From Prevotella sp. (GTDB taxonomy: Bacteria; Bacteroidota; Bacteroidia; Bacteroidales; Bacteroidaceae), in the NCBI GenBank assembly GCA_017410365.1, contig JAFQQY010000002.1, positions 20,939 through 84,938 of the forward strand: a stretch of 64,000 nucleotides of DNA. The letters run 5' to 3'. The position numbers and the translations under genes were made by a program. The notes under the pieces were generated by a model. That model was not told the DNA's origin. It did not search any database and saw nothing but the letters and a program-made list of their open reading frames with translations. Below, in pieces: positions 34,647-44,333 of the stretch; position 1 is the stretch's first letter; every line of letters starts with the position of its first letter.

Positions 34647-35777
34647 TCATTTAATCCAAACATCCTTAGGACTCCACTTCTCCAACCACTCAACATAAGG
34701 CATGCCGTCTTCACGGAATTGGATGGGCAACCAGATGTAGCGGGCATCAATAGGATGCTTCGGGCGCCAGATGTCTGCCATGAAAATAAAAGCATCTTTC
34801 TTGCCTTGAACAGGTAATATATAGGTGCTTTGGCCGCCTAAGGTAAGATTGGCGTTAGGTCCGACACATGGATTAGGATGTTTCTGCCAAGGTCCGTAGA
34901 TATTATCAGCCGAGAACATTCGAGCCTCATTAGGGTCCCAGCCTGTGCATCCCGATGCTATGAGCCAGTACTTGCCGTCTTTCTTGAATATTGCCGGCGC
35001 CTCGTTATGACCGGCAGGAGCCAAACGGGCATATTTACCGGTGTGGCTAAGGAAATCGTCGGTCAATTCAGCGATATGCAACGTGAGATTGTCTTCAGAA
35101 GAGTAGATGTGGTATGCCTTTCCATCGTCGTCTACGTAGAGAGTCATATCGCGTGACATCTGACCGCCGTTAAGGTCGCGCTTCACAAAGAGTCCTTTGT
35201 CGATGGCCTTGTACCACCTCGGCGTCCACCATTCCTTATAATCGTCGATATTTAGCAACTGCATCTCCGCCTTCTGCTCATCGGTCATGTTGAAAGGCAA
35301 CTTGCCTGGGTTTATCCTACCGCTGCGGATGAAGGTGAAAGGACCTGTTGGGCTGTCGCTAACGGCAACGCCGGCACGTGCTGCTGCATAACCCTTGCCT
35401 TTGAGTTCGAGGTGAAACCACATGACAAATTTCTTGGTCTTCTTGTTGTATATCACCTTCGGACGCTCTATGATGCATCCTTTCTCTATGTCGCTGCCTC
35501 TCTCGCTGCTAACCTTGAGCACAGCCCCTTCGTTTTTCCAGTCGGTAAGATTCTTTGACGAATAGCACATGACACCGACAAGAGCATTGCTCGTTCGCTC
35601 GCTTTTATGTTCGCCATACCAATAATATCTGCCTTTGTGATAAAGCACGCCACCGCCATGGGCATTGATGTGCACACCTTCGTTATCGAGCCACAATGCT
35701 CCTGGCTCTATTGTTTCTGCAGCATTTGCACAGAGGCTAAATGCCAAGAAGAGAATGAAATTAAAGAATGTTTTCAT
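34647..35777 (-). CDS. Glycoside hydrolase family 43 protein
   Basis: The 376-residue protein has a signal peptide (FFNFILFLAFSLCANA) and a five-bladed propeller. HGGGVLYHKGRYYWYGEH holds the first conserved region of the galactosidase-like GH43 subfamilies, CIIERPKVIYNKKTKKFVMW the next, and GHNEAPAIFKKDGKYWLIAS the catalytic Glu region. Members attack arabinan, xylan or beta-1,3-galactan side chains, and the exact substrate cannot be read from sequence. It follows DUF4834 in the same direction, with a 9-bp word array filling the gap. Confidence 0.88.
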   Translation of the reverse strand: MKTFFNFILFLAFSLCANAAETIEPGALWLDNEGVHINAHGGGVLYHKGRYYWYGEHKSERTSNALVGVMCYSSKNLTDWKNEGAVLKVSSERGSDIEKGCIIERPKVIYNKKTKKFVMWFHLELKGKGYAAARAGVAVSDSPTGPFTFIRSGRINPGKLPFNMTDEQKAEMQLLNIDDYKEWWTPRWYKAIDKGLFVKRDLNGGQMSRDMTLYVDDDGKAYHIYSSEDNLTLHIAELTDDFLSHTGKYARLAPAGHNEAPAIFKKDGKYWLIASGCTGWDPNEARMFSADNIYGPWQKHPNPCVGPNANLTLGGQSTYILPVQGKKDAFIFMADIWRPKHPIDARYIWLPIQFREDGMPYVEWLEKWSPKDVWIK

Positions 35778-35791
35778 TATTAATAATGGTG

Positions 35792-35870
35792 CTAATGAAA
35801 CTTATGGGGCTATTAGACTTATGAGGCTTATGAGACCCATGAGCCCTATGAGACTCATGAGCCTAAAAGA
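35792..35870. repeat. 9-bp word array (CTYATGAGR), copy 2
   Basis: Words from 35792 are CTAATGAAA, CTTATGGGG, CTATTAGA, CTTATGAGG, CTTATGAGA, CCCATGAGC, CCTATGAGA, CTCATGAGC and a decayed CTAAAAGA. The opening closely matches 7296-7313 in copy 1. The array fills the gap between the DUF4834 stop (complement of 35873-35875) and the GH43 start. Confidence 0.8.
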
Positions 35871-35872
35871 CT

Positions 35873-36211
35873 TTATTTAGTCTCCTCAAAGTCGACATAC
35901 TCGCCGACATTATCGTCAATAATCTTCCTATTGGCAGTCTTTGGGTCGCGCTGATCGATTATACGCCCGCGGGAACCGCGCTTTTTCTCGTTTGCACGAG
36001 TCCACTTGTCGTTGGTATAGCCATAACTCTGCTGGCGTCTGCCGGTATAGTCGGCATGGAAGCGGCTGCTGGTATCCTCCTGCTCGTTGCCACCTGTCAT
36101 CATATCGCGCAACTTGCGCACCCAACGCACAACAAAGGTGAAGGCGAGCATAACCACAATGGCTATAGCCACCAATATGAACAACAAAGCGATGATTATT
36201 CCCTGCAACAT
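35873..36211 (-). CDS. DUF4834 family small membrane protein
   Basis: The 112-residue protein has one N-terminal membrane helix (IIIALLFILVAIAIVVMLAF) and a basic, polar tail with FHADYTGRRQQSYGYTNDK and IDQRDPKTANRKII, the DUF4834 layout found in Bacteroidetes. No function is known. It lies 5 nt after pssA and is surely co-transcribed with the phosphatidylethanolamine genes. Confidence 0.88.
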   Translation of the reverse strand: MLQGIIIALLFILVAIAIVVMLAFTFVVRWVRKLRDMMTGGNEQEDTSSRFHADYTGRRQQSYGYTNDKWTRANEKKRGSRGRIIDQRDPKTANRKIIDDNVGEYVDFEETK

Positions 36212-36216
36212 AAGCC

Positions 36217-36927
36217 TTATAAGGTTTTCTTTTTAGTAAAAGCAGAAAGGACGACGTACCACGCAATGATGGCCGCGAAACCGCTGAACTGGAATATCAG
36301 CAGCAGAGGGATGCACGTGAGCAGGAATATATACTTAATCTCATTGCCACGCCAGCCCCATGATTTGAATTTCAGAGCAAACATAGGTATCTCGGCAATG
36401 AGCATATAACTCATAATGAAAACCAGCAAATAGACACACGCCACCGTATAGACAGATGACGACAGATAAGCCTCGCTTCCTACAATGAGCGACCCCCAGA
36501 ACAAGGCATTGGCAGGAGTTGGCAGACCGATGAACGATGTGCTCTGACGCTCATCGAGATTAAACTTAGCCAAACGAAGCGCAGAAAAACCTGCCATAAT
36601 AAATGCCAGATAAGGCAGATATTCGCTTACAGCCGACAATGCCTGCGGATATTGCTGTGTGGCAAGCAGCGTGAAAACCATTGACGAAGGAGCGACACCA
36701 AACGTAACGACATCTGCCAGCGAATCCAGTTCTTTGCCAATAGGCGAAGAAACACCCAGAAGACGTGCCGTCATGCCGTCAAAGAAATCAAAGACTGCTC
36801 CAAGTACAATGAAAAGGAATGCCATTCCGTAGAGGCCGAAAAGAGCATTATGAACTGCTATGCAACCGCAAATGAGATTGCAGCATGTTATAGTGTTTGG
36901 AATATGCTTTGTCACGCAGTTTGCCAT
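36217..36927 (-). CDS. pssA: CDP-diacylglycerol-serine O-phosphatidyltransferase
   Basis: PssA makes phosphatidylserine from CDP-diacylglycerol and serine at the inner membrane. I start at ATG 36927 (MANCVTKHIPN, 236 residues) rather than the in-frame TTG two codons earlier. The CDP-alcohol phosphotransferase motif is intact: DFFDGMTARLLG followed by GKELDSLADVVTFG, that is DG-x2-AR-x8-G-x3-D-x3-D. Seven or eight hydrophobic segments follow. The start lies 2 nt after the psd stop, placing both steps of phosphatidylethanolamine synthesis in one unit. Confidence 0.95.
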   Translation of the reverse strand: MANCVTKHIPNTITCCNLICGCIAVHNALFGLYGMAFLFIVLGAVFDFFDGMTARLLGVSSPIGKELDSLADVVTFGVAPSSMVFTLLATQQYPQALSAVSEYLPYLAFIMAGFSALRLAKFNLDERQSTSFIGLPTPANALFWGSLIVGSEAYLSSSVYTVACVYLLVFIMSYMLIAEIPMFALKFKSWGWRGNEIKYIFLLTCIPLLLIFQFSGFAAIIAWYVVLSAFTKKKTL

Positions 36928-36929
36928 AA

Positions 36930-37622
36930 TCAACTCTTTAGTTTGGCTATCACTGTCATATTACCTGTTGTTGCCTGGCCCATCTTTACACATACCTCAC
37001 TATCTACAGGCAAATAGACGTCGACGCGAGAACCCAACTTAATGAATCCCAGATGCTCGTCGATAAAGCATTCTTCATCTTTCTTGGCGTATGTTACGAT
37101 GCGGCGAGCCATTGCACCTGCTATCTGACGACACAAGATATCTGTACCTTCTGGAGTAGTAATCAGAACGTCGGCATGCTCGTTCTCTTCGCTGGCTTTT
37201 GGAAGCCATGCCTTATGGAAGTTGCCGTCTACATGCGCCACCGACTTTACCTTGCCGTCAACAGGGAACCAGTTGGCATGCACATTGAGCGGACTCATAA
37301 AGATTGATATCATAAGGCGGCGATCGTGGAAATACTCGTGCTCGTCTACTTCTTCTACAACAACAATCTTACCATCGGCAGGAGCCACTACCGTGCGTTC
37401 GGTCTCGCCATTAAAATAACGGATTGGGCAGCGATAAAAGTTAAGCACTATCAGCCAAAGAGAACCTGCTACAACAAGAAAAAGCCAGAAGGGCCATTTC
37501 ATATCAAAGGAATTGTATAGTATAAGCGCCAAAACAACGATTGACGCGATGCTATATAGTAAGGTCGAGGTGCCTTCGTGGTGGATTCTTATCTTTTTTA
37601 GTTTCCGTATTCTTTCACCCAT
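36930..37622 (-). CDS. psd: Phosphatidylserine decarboxylase (short type)
   Basis: Psd decarboxylates phosphatidylserine to phosphatidylethanolamine. The 230-residue proenzyme is of the compact type. It has two N-terminal membrane helices, [33 protein letters not shown] with the conserved His, and the self-cleavage site [13 protein letters not shown], where the Ser would become the pyruvoyl group. It is first in psd-pssA-DUF4834. The start [14 protein letters not shown] at 37622 gives the usual length. Confidence 0.94.
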   Translation of the reverse strand: MGERIRKLKKIRIHHEGTSTLLYSIASIVVLALILYNSFDMKWPFWLFLVVAGSLWLIVLNFYRCPIRYFNGETERTVVAPADGKIVVVEEVDEHEYFHDRRLMISIFMSPLNVHANWFPVDGKVKSVAHVDGNFHKAWLPKASEENEHADVLITTPEGTDILCRQIAGAMARRIVTYAKKDEECFIDEHLGFIKLGSRVDVYLPVDSEVCVKMGQATTGNMTVIAKLKS

Positions 37623-37738
37623 GTAGTTTCAATAGTTTTAAATCTAACTGCAAAGATACTTCTTTTTTATATAACAGACAAACTTTTTGTTCTAAAAATG
37701 CCTCGGTAAGTTAAAGGCTGTTTTTTTATTACCGTTTG

Positions 37739-37770
37739 TTTGGCAATATCAACTTTTAGTAGTAATTTTG
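37739..37770 (+). promoter_or_regulatory. dnaE promoter
   Basis: TTTG at 37739-37742 and TAATTTTG at 37763-37770 have a 20-nt spacer, giving a leader of about 15 nt before the ATG at 37791. Confidence 0.75.
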
Positions 37771-37790
37771 AAGTCTGATTTTTTTAAGTT

Positions 37791-40700
37791 ATGCAAGACT
37801 TCGTTCATCTACATGTGCATACATATTTCTCTGTGCTTGACGGTCAGGCAAGTATAAAGAAGCTCGTTGACAAGGCCATTGCCAACGGCATGAGAGGTAT
37901 GGCTGTCACCGACCATGGCAACATGATGGGAATAAAGGAATTCTTCAACTGTTGCAAGAAGGTGAACGGCAAACGAAAGGACGAAGGCCTGGAACCATTC
38001 AAGCCTATAATAGGCTGCGAGATGTATGTCGTGAGAAACAACAGGCGACTGACCGACCGCGACAAAGGAGATGCTAGAGGAAACCACCTCATAGTGCTGG
38101 CAAAGAACGAAAAGGGGTATCACAATCTGATAAAACTGGTATCGAAGTCCTGGACAGAAGGTTTCTATGGTTGTGCCCGTACCGACCATGTGGAACTGGA
38201 GAAGTATCACGAAGGACTGATTATCTGTTCGGCATGTATTGCCGGTGAGGTGCCAGAGAAGATTCTGCATGGCGATGAGAAAGGCGCCGAGGAGGCATTG
38301 CTTTGGTATAAAGGGGTGTTTGGCGACGACTACTACATTGAGTTGCAGCGCCATGAGGTGAAGAATCCTAACATCAGGGCGAACCGCGAGACATTTCCGT
38401 TGCAACAACAGGCAAATGCAAAGCTGATAGAACTGGCACGCAAGCACAACGTGAAACTGATCTGTACCAACGACTGCCACTTCGTGGACGAAGAAAATGC
38501 CGAGGCGCACGACCGTCTGCTCTGTCTGTCAACGGGCAAAGACCTTAACGACCCTACGCGTATGCTCTACTCAAAACAGGAGTGGTTCAAGACGCGCGAA
38601 GAGATGAACGAGGTTTTCGCAGACATACCGGAAGCTCTTGCCAACACTTGCGAAATACTCGATAAGGTTGAGACTTACAGCATAGACCACGACCCTATCA
38701 TGCCGTTCTTCCCTATTCCTACAGACTTTGGAACTGAAGAGGAGTACAGGCAGAGAATAACGGAAAAGGAACTCTACGACGAATTTACCAGCGACGAGAA
38801 CGGCAAGAACCAGCTATCACCTGAAGAGGGCGAGAAAAAGATAAAGAAACTGGGCGGCTACGACCGTCTGTACAGAATAAAGTTTGAGGCCGACTATCTG
38901 GCAAAACTGGCTTACGACGGAGCTAAACGCCTCTATGGCGAACCGCTGACCGACGAGGTTGAGGAACGAGTGAAGTTCGAGTTGCACATCATGAAGACCA
39001 TGGGATTTCCCGGCTACTTTCTTATCGTGCAAGACTTCATCAACGCCGCACAGCAAGAACTGGGTGTAATGGTCGGTCCAGGACGTGGTTCGGCTGCAGG
39101 TTCGGTGGTGGCCTACTGTCTTGGAATCACAAAGATAGACCCTATAAAATATGACTTGCTGTTTGAGCGTTTCCTGAACCCCGACCGTATATCACTGCCT
39201 GATATCGATACCGACTTTGACGATGACGGACGCGGACGTGTGCTGGAATGGGTTGAGGACAAATATGGTCATGAAAAAGTGGCGCACATCATTACATACG
39301 GAACGATGGCAACAAAGAACTCTATCAAGGACGTTGCACGAGTTCAAGGTCTGCCATTGGCACGAAGCAACCAACTTTGCAAAGCCATACCCGACCGACT
39401 GCCAAACGGGCTGAAGATGAATCTGGCTAATGCCGTAAGCGTGATACCGGAACTGAAAGAGGCTGAGGCAAGTGCCGACATCATAGAGCGAGAGACTATA
39501 AAATACGCAAAGATGCTGGAGGGCACGGTGCGCAACACTGGTATCCATGCCTGCGGAACCATCATCTGCCGCGATGCCATTAGCGACTGGGTGCCTGTAT
39601 CAACGGCTGAAGACAAGGCAAATCCGGGACATAAACTGCTGTGTACGCAATATGACGGTCATGTGATTGAGGACACCGGACTTATCAAGATGGACTTCTT
39701 GGGCCTGAAAACACTGTCGCAGCTGAAAGAGGCACTTGAGAATATCCGATTGTCTAAAGGCATCGAGATAGACCTCGACAACATCCCCATCGACGACGAA
39801 CTGACATACAAGTTATATAGCGAAGGCAGAACCATCGGAACATTCCAGTTTGAATCTGCCGGAATGCAGAAATATCTGAAAGAACTGCAACCCACGGTGT
39901 TCGAGGACCTTATAGCCATGAACGCGCTTTATCGTCCGGGCCCGATGGACTATATCCCTGACTTCATCGCACGAAAGAAAGACCCTACGAAAATCAAGTA
40001 CGACATCCCGTGCATGGAGAAGTATCTGAAAGACACCTACGGCATTACGGTATATCAGGAGCAGGTGATGCTTCTAAGCCGACAGCTTGCCAACTTCACC
40101 CGAGGCCAAAGCGATACGCTCAGAAAGGCGATGGGTAAGAAGATGATTGACAAGATGAACGAGCTGGAAGCGCTGTTCTATGATGGCGGAGTGAAAAACG
40201 GCCACGACCAAAAGGTACTGCAGAAGATTTGGGAAGACTGGAAAAAGTTTGCCAGTTACGCTTTCAACAAGAGTCATGCCACGTGCTACTCATGGGTAGC
40301 CTATCAGACAGCATACCTAAAGGCCCACTACCCTGCTGAGTTTATGGCAGGCGTAATGAGCCGAAGCTTGGACAGCATAACAGACATAACCAAACTGATG
40401 GATGAGTGTCGAAGCATGGGAATACCGACATTGGGACCTGACGTCAACGAGAGCCGCCAAAAGTTCAGCACCAACAAGAAGGGCGAGATACGCTTCGGCA
40501 TCAGTGCCATCAAGGGTGTGGGCGGTGCTGTTGCCGACGCCATTATAAACGAGCGTGAAAAGAACGGACCGTACCTAAGCATTTTCGACTTCATACAGCG
40601 TGTTAGCCTCAGCAGCGTCAACCGTAAAAGCGTAGAATCGCTTGTGCTCAGTGGAGCATTCGACGGTTTCAATACCATGGCGCGAGAAGACTTCTTTGCA

Positions 40701-41501
40701 AAGAACAATAAGGGTGAGGAATTTCTGGACCTGCTGATGAGATACGGGCAAACCTACCAGATGGAGCAGATGCAGGCGAAGGTATCACTATTTGGCGGCG
40801 ACAATGCCGTAGAAATAAGTACCCCACCAATCATAAAGGGCGAACCGTGGAGCGACATTGAGCGACTGAATCGTGAGCGCGAACTCGTTGGCATCTATCT
40901 GTCTGCCCATCCGCTAGACGAATACAAGATCGTGCTTGACAACTTGTGCAATGCCAAGTGTGCCGAATTGTCAGACATGTCGCAGTTTACAGACAGGGAA
41001 GACATCGTTATGGGTGGCATTGTGACAGGAATAAAAGAGAAATTCACAAAAACAGGCAAGCCCTGCGGATTCATCACACTGGAAGACTTTGAAGGCAGCG
41101 GCGAACTGGCTCTGTTCGGTGAAGAATGGGGACGATGGAAAGGAATGTTCAAAGAGGGATGCACCGTATATATCACCGCCAAATACCAGCCACGCTACAG
41201 AGGGGGCAACATGTATGAGTTCAAGATACAGAACATAGAGTATCTGCAGACGGTGAAGGAAAAAGCTATCGACCGCATAACGATATCAATAGCGGCAGAC
41301 CAACTGGATAACCTTGTGGCTGAGGAACTTAGCGAGATTATCAAGAAATATCCCGGAACGACAAAACTTTATGTTCAGGTGCACGACCCTAACAACAAGA
41401 ACCACGTGCTTTTGAGAAGCGGGAAGTTTACCATCGACATAAGGCAGAGCCTGATTTCGTATATAGAACAGAAAGAGGGACTTGACTATAAGATAAACTA
41501 A
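37791..41501 (+). CDS. dnaE: DNA polymerase III alpha subunit
   Basis: DnaE is the replicative polymerase. The 1236-residue protein has the N-terminal PHP domain (HLHVHTYFSVLDG, GMAVTDHGNMMG), the palm with GPGRGSAAGSVVAYCLGIT and the catalytic PDIDTDFDDDGRG, fingers with MNALYRPGPMDYIP, tandem helix-hairpin-helix (GISAIKGVGGAVADAI) and a C-terminal OB domain (IVMGGIVTGIKEKF). PHP metal residues look intact, so proofreading by this domain is possible. It leads an apparent unit with trxA 79 nt downstream. Confidence 0.97.
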   Translation: MQDFVHLHVHTYFSVLDGQASIKKLVDKAIANGMRGMAVTDHGNMMGIKEFFNCCKKVNGKRKDEGLEPFKPIIGCEMYVVRNNRRLTDRDKGDARGNHLIVLAKNEKGYHNLIKLVSKSWTEGFYGCARTDHVELEKYHEGLIICSACIAGEVPEKILHGDEKGAEEALLWYKGVFGDDYYIELQRHEVKNPNIRANRETFPLQQQANAKLIELARKHNVKLICTNDCHFVDEENAEAHDRLLCLSTGKDLNDPTRMLYSKQEWFKTREEMNEVFADIPEALANTCEILDKVETYSIDHDPIMPFFPIPTDFGTEEEYRQRITEKELYDEFTSDENGKNQLSPEEGEKKIKKLGGYDRLYRIKFEADYLAKLAYDGAKRLYGEPLTDEVEERVKFELHIMKTMGFPGYFLIVQDFINAAQQELGVMVGPGRGSAAGSVVAYCLGITKIDPIKYDLLFERFLNPDRISLPDIDTDFDDDGRGRVLEWVEDKYGHEKVAHIITYGTMATKNSIKDVARVQGLPLARSNQLCKAIPDRLPNGLKMNLANAVSVIPELKEAEASADIIERETIKYAKMLEGTVRNTGIHACGTIICRDAISDWVPVSTAEDKANPGHKLLCTQYDGHVIEDTGLIKMDFLGLKTLSQLKEALENIRLSKGIEIDLDNIPIDDELTYKLYSEGRTIGTFQFESAGMQKYLKELQPTVFEDLIAMNALYRPGPMDYIPDFIARKKDPTKIKYDIPCMEKYLKDTYGITVYQEQVMLLSRQLANFTRGQSDTLRKAMGKKMIDKMNELEALFYDGGVKNGHDQKVLQKIWEDWKKFASYAFNKSHATCYSWVAYQTAYLKAHYPAEFMAGVMSRSLDSITDITKLMDECRSMGIPTLGPDVNESRQKFSTNKKGEIRFGISAIKGVGGAVADAIINEREKNGPYLSIFDFIQRVSLSSVNRKSVESLVLSGAFDGFNTMAREDFFAKNNKGEEFLDLLMRYGQTYQMEQMQAKVSLFGGDNAVEISTPPIIKGEPWSDIERLNRERELVGIYLSAHPLDEYKIVLDNLCNAKCAELSDMSQFTDREDIVMGGIVTGIKEKFTKTGKPCGFITLEDFEGSGELALFGEEWGRWKGMFKEGCTVYITAKYQPRYRGGNMYEFKIQNIEYLQTVKEKAIDRITISIAADQLDNLVAEELSEIIKKYPGTTKLYVQVHDPNNKNHVLLRSGKFTIDIRQSLISYIEQKEGLDYKIN

Positions 41502-41580
41502 ATGAAGTGGCACATTATTTGCTATCTTATAATTGTAACAATCAGACAAAAATAATATTAACAATAAAACTATTAAGAAT

Positions 41581-41895
41581 ATGGAAGTACAGATTACAAG
41601 TGAAAACTTTGAGGGTTTGAAGAATGGAGCACAGCCATTAGTGATTGATTTCTGGGCTACTTGGTGTGGACCATGCCGCGCTATTGCACCTATCGTAGAA
41701 GAACTGGCAAAGGAATATGACGGCAAGGTGGTTGTTGGAAAGTGCGATGTTGAGGAGAACGACGATATAGCATCTGAATTCGGAATCCGCAACATTCCTA
41801 CTCTGATTTTCATCAAGGACGGTCAGGTAACAGACAAGTTGGTCGGCGCTGTTTCAAAGGCAAAAATCGAAGAGAAAATCCAAGCAATGCTCTAA
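41581..41895 (+). CDS. trxA: Thioredoxin
   Basis: This 104-residue cytosolic thioredoxin keeps thiols reduced. It has the active site FWATWCGPCRAIAP, the buried Asp in VIDFWA, and the cis-Pro in IRNIPTLIFIKDG. Length is canonical. It is followed after 3 nt by a small acidic protein gene and preceded by dnaE. Confidence 0.96.
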   Translation: MEVQITSENFEGLKNGAQPLVIDFWATWCGPCRAIAPIVEELAKEYDGKVVVGKCDVEENDDIASEFGIRNIPTLIFIKDGQVTDKLVGAVSKAKIEEKIQAML

Positions 41896-41898
41896 ACC

Positions 41899-42225
41899 AT
41901 GGCTAGTTTTGAAGAAGAACTCTTGATGGACGCTGAGGAGAATGCACGCGAGGCGGAATACATTCTCAACACAATACCCAACGAACTGAAAGAGAAATTT
42001 ACAGAAGATGACATATATTTTATGATGGATGCCATCGTAGACTATTATGTCAACAGCGGTGTTCTCGAAGGCAGCAACGACGACGAGTACGTAGAAATTG
42101 ACCTGCAGAAAGTAGCGGAATATGTTTGCAAGGTTGCAAAAGAAGAAGGCAAGGACTACGACCCTGCAGATGTGTTCTTCGTTGCTCAGGCTGACTTCGA
42201 TTTCCAGGAAGAAGAGGCTGAATAA
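41899..42225 (+). CDS. Small acidic protein of unknown function
   Basis: The 108-residue protein is very acidic (EEELLMDAEENAREAEYIL, FDFQEEEAE) and helical, with no signal or membrane segment. EDDIYFMMDAIVDYYVNSGV is the most distinctive part. I do not recognise a named family. It starts 3 nt after trxA, so co-expression is certain if the operon is real. A bidirectional terminator follows. Confidence 0.8.
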   Translation: MASFEEELLMDAEENAREAEYILNTIPNELKEKFTEDDIYFMMDAIVDYYVNSGVLEGSNDDEYVEIDLQKVAEYVCKVAKEEGKDYDPADVFFVAQADFDFQEEEAE

Positions 42226-42242
42226 GCATATCAGCTACATAG

Positions 42243-42290
42243 AATGAGAAAGTGGATGTCGGGAAAACTTCCTACATCCACTTATTCTTT
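42243..42290. terminator. Bidirectional terminator between the trxA unit and tsaE
   Basis: AAGTGGATGT (42250-42259) pairs perfectly with ACATCCACTT (42274-42283), and GGAA/TTCC extend it inward. It lies between convergent units. Confidence 0.8.
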
Positions 42291-42310
42291 ATACAGAAGA
42301 CTGAAACACA

Positions 42311-42727
42311 TCAGAATCTTACGGTTCTGGTTCCATCTTCATTCTCTGTAATTGTTACACGGACGGCATCCTCTGGCAACAGTTCTTCTACCAGCTCCGG
42401 CCATTCAACAAAACATGTGGCGCCACTATAAAAATAGTCTTCATAGCCCATGTCATAGACTTCTTCAAGTTTCTTTATACGATAGAAATCAAAGTGGTAA
42501 ATCAATTCGCCCGACGTTTCAGATCGGTACTCATTGACAATGGCAAAAGTCGGTGATGTAACAACATCCTCTACACCCAGTTCCTCGCATATTGCCTTGA
42601 CAAAGGTTGTCTTGCCGGCACCCATACCACCATAGAATGCGAACACGCTGCCTTCGCCCATCTTGCTGATAAACTGACGTGCAGATTCGCGTATGCCTTC
42701 TAAATTGTTTATTATTATCTCTGTCAT
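42311..42727 (-). CDS. tsaE: tRNA threonylcarbamoyladenosine ATPase TsaE
   Basis: TsaE is the ATPase helper of TsaB-TsaD in t6A37 modification of ANN-decoding tRNAs. The 138-residue protein has Walker A YGGMGAGKTTF, switch region SPTFAIVNEY, HFDFYRIKKLEEVYDMGYED and CFVEWPELVEELLPED, all in family order. It is the last gene of the aroA-porW-porX-tsaE unit, 37 nt after porX. Confidence 0.96.
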   Translation of the reverse strand: MTEIIINNLEGIRESARQFISKMGEGSVFAFYGGMGAGKTTFVKAICEELGVEDVVTSPTFAIVNEYRSETSGELIYHFDFYRIKKLEEVYDMGYEDYFYSGATCFVEWPELVEELLPEDAVRVTITENEDGTRTVRF

Positions 42728-42764
42728 TATAATGCTTAATTATTTCAATTCTTCAACTTGTCAT

Positions 42765-44333
42765 TTATCTTTTCTTTCCTGTCATGGTTATTATCGGAAC
42801 TATCATTTCTTCCATTGATATGCCTCCATGCTGGAAAGTATCCTTATAATAAGACACGTAGTAGTTGTAATTATTGGGATATGCAAAAAAATCATCGCCT
42901 GTAGCAAACACGTAGCTTGTACTTAGGTTTGGCGCTGGCAACAGAGCTTTGCCTGGTTCCTTAATCACAAAGAGGTCTTTGCTGTCGTAAGCGAGATTCT
43001 TGCCCAACTTATATCTTAGATTGGTATTTGTATTACGATCGCCAATAATCTTAACCGGCTTATTGCATCTGATAGAACCATGGTCGGTAGTAAGCACAAC
43101 CTTATAGTCGGTCTGTGCCAGCATCTTGAGCAAGTCTGAAATAACAGAATGGCGGAACCAACTCTGGGTAAGGCTTCTGTATGCCGATTCATTGTTTGCG
43201 AGCTCTCTAACCATCTTCGACTCTGTTCTAGCATGGCTAAGCATATCGATAAAATTGAATACGACAACGTTCAAGTCGTTCTTTGCCAACTGCTTGAATT
43301 GCTGCATGAACTTCTCAGCGCCACTCATATCATTTATCTTGTGATAAGAGAAGGTATCTTTGCGGCGATATCTCTCTAACTGAGTGCGGATAAGAGGTTC
43401 TTCATTAAGGTTCTTGCCTTCTTCCTCATCTTCATCTACCCACAAATCAGGGAACATCTCCGCTATCTTATTAGGCATCAGTCCGCTGAATATGGCATTA
43501 CGCGCATACTGAGTTGCGGTTGGCAATATACTGTAATATAGCTCTTCGTCTATTTCGAACAGATCGCCAATCTCTTTGGCTATCATTCGCCACTGGTCGT
43601 AACGGAAGTTGTCTATTACAATCATAAACACCTTATCACCACCGTTAATCAATGGGAAAATCTTTTTCTTGAATATCTCCGGACTCATCAGAGGATGGTC
43701 GTTGACAGGCGACGTGGGCAATATGCCATCTACCCACTGAAGATAATTCTTCTTGATAAACTTTGCAAAACCGTTGTTGGCATCTTCTTTCTGCATTACA
43801 AGCATATCAGTCATATTGCTGTCCGTACCGCTCAGTTCCAATTCCCAATGCACGAGTTTCCTATAGACATCTACCCAGTCCTGATATGTGCGGCAATCGC
43901 TTATCTGCATAGCTATTTGCTGGAAACTCTGCTGATATCCCGTCTGCGTCACTTCCGTAACAATTTCCTTGTGGTGGATATTCTTCTTTAATGTCAGCAA
44001 TATCTGATTAGGATTGACCGGCTTTATCAGATAGTCGGCTATCTTGGAACCTATTGCCTGGTCCATGATATTTTCCTCTTCGCTCTTTGTCACCATAACA
44101 ACAGGTGTAGAGGGTGATATTTCCTTTATCTTCTGCAGTGTCTCCAATCCGCTCAGACCTGGCATATTCTCATCTAACAGCACCAAATCGAAACTGTTGG
44201 CCTTGAACTGGTCAACAGCATCAGTACCATTAGTAACCGTAATGACCTCATATCCTTTCTTTTCAAGGAACATCAGGTGTGCCCTCAGCAGCTCTATTTC
44301 ATCGTCTGCCCATAATAATAGTCCGTTGCTCAT
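42765..44333 (-). CDS. porX: PorX-like response regulator with PglZ domain
   Basis: The 522-residue protein has a receiver domain at residues 5-120 with the acidic pair D10-D11 (LLWADDEIEL), the phospho-acceptor D54 (DLVLLDENMPG) and the conserved Lys (VMVTKSEEE). A PglZ (alkaline phosphatase-superfamily) domain follows at about 220-520, with VFMIVIDNFRYDQWR, FNFIDMLSHARTES and VVLTTDHGSIR. This pairing is PorX, the regulator that works with PorY in control of type IX secretion in Porphyromonas. It overlaps the porW end by 4 nt. No histidine kinase lies nearby. Confidence 0.94.
   Translation of the reverse strand: MSNGLLLWADDEIELLRAHLMFLEKKGYEVITVTNGTDAVDQFKANSFDLVLLDENMPGLSGLETLQKIKEISPSTPVVMVTKSEEENIMDQAIGSKIADYLIKPVNPNQILLTLKKNIHHKEIVTEVTQTGYQQSFQQIAMQISDCRTYQDWVDVYRKLVHWELELSGTDSNMTDMLVMQKEDANNGFAKFIKKNYLQWVDGILPTSPVNDHPLMSPEIFKKKIFPLINGGDKVFMIVIDNFRYDQWRMIAKEIGDLFEIDEELYYSILPTATQYARNAIFSGLMPNKIAEMFPDLWVDEDEEEGKNLNEEPLIRTQLERYRRKDTFSYHKINDMSGAEKFMQQFKQLAKNDLNVVVFNFIDMLSHARTESKMVRELANNESAYRSLTQSWFRHSVISDLLKMLAQTDYKVVLTTDHGSIRCNKPVKIIGDRNTNTNLRYKLGKNLAYDSKDLFVIKEPGKALLPAPNLSTSYVFATGDDFFAYPNNYNYYVSYYKDTFQHGGISMEEMIVPIITMTGKKR

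Noticed and set aside
36928-36933. TTG start for pssA
   Set aside because: An ATG two codons later gives a standard N-terminus and a 2-nt gap to psd.
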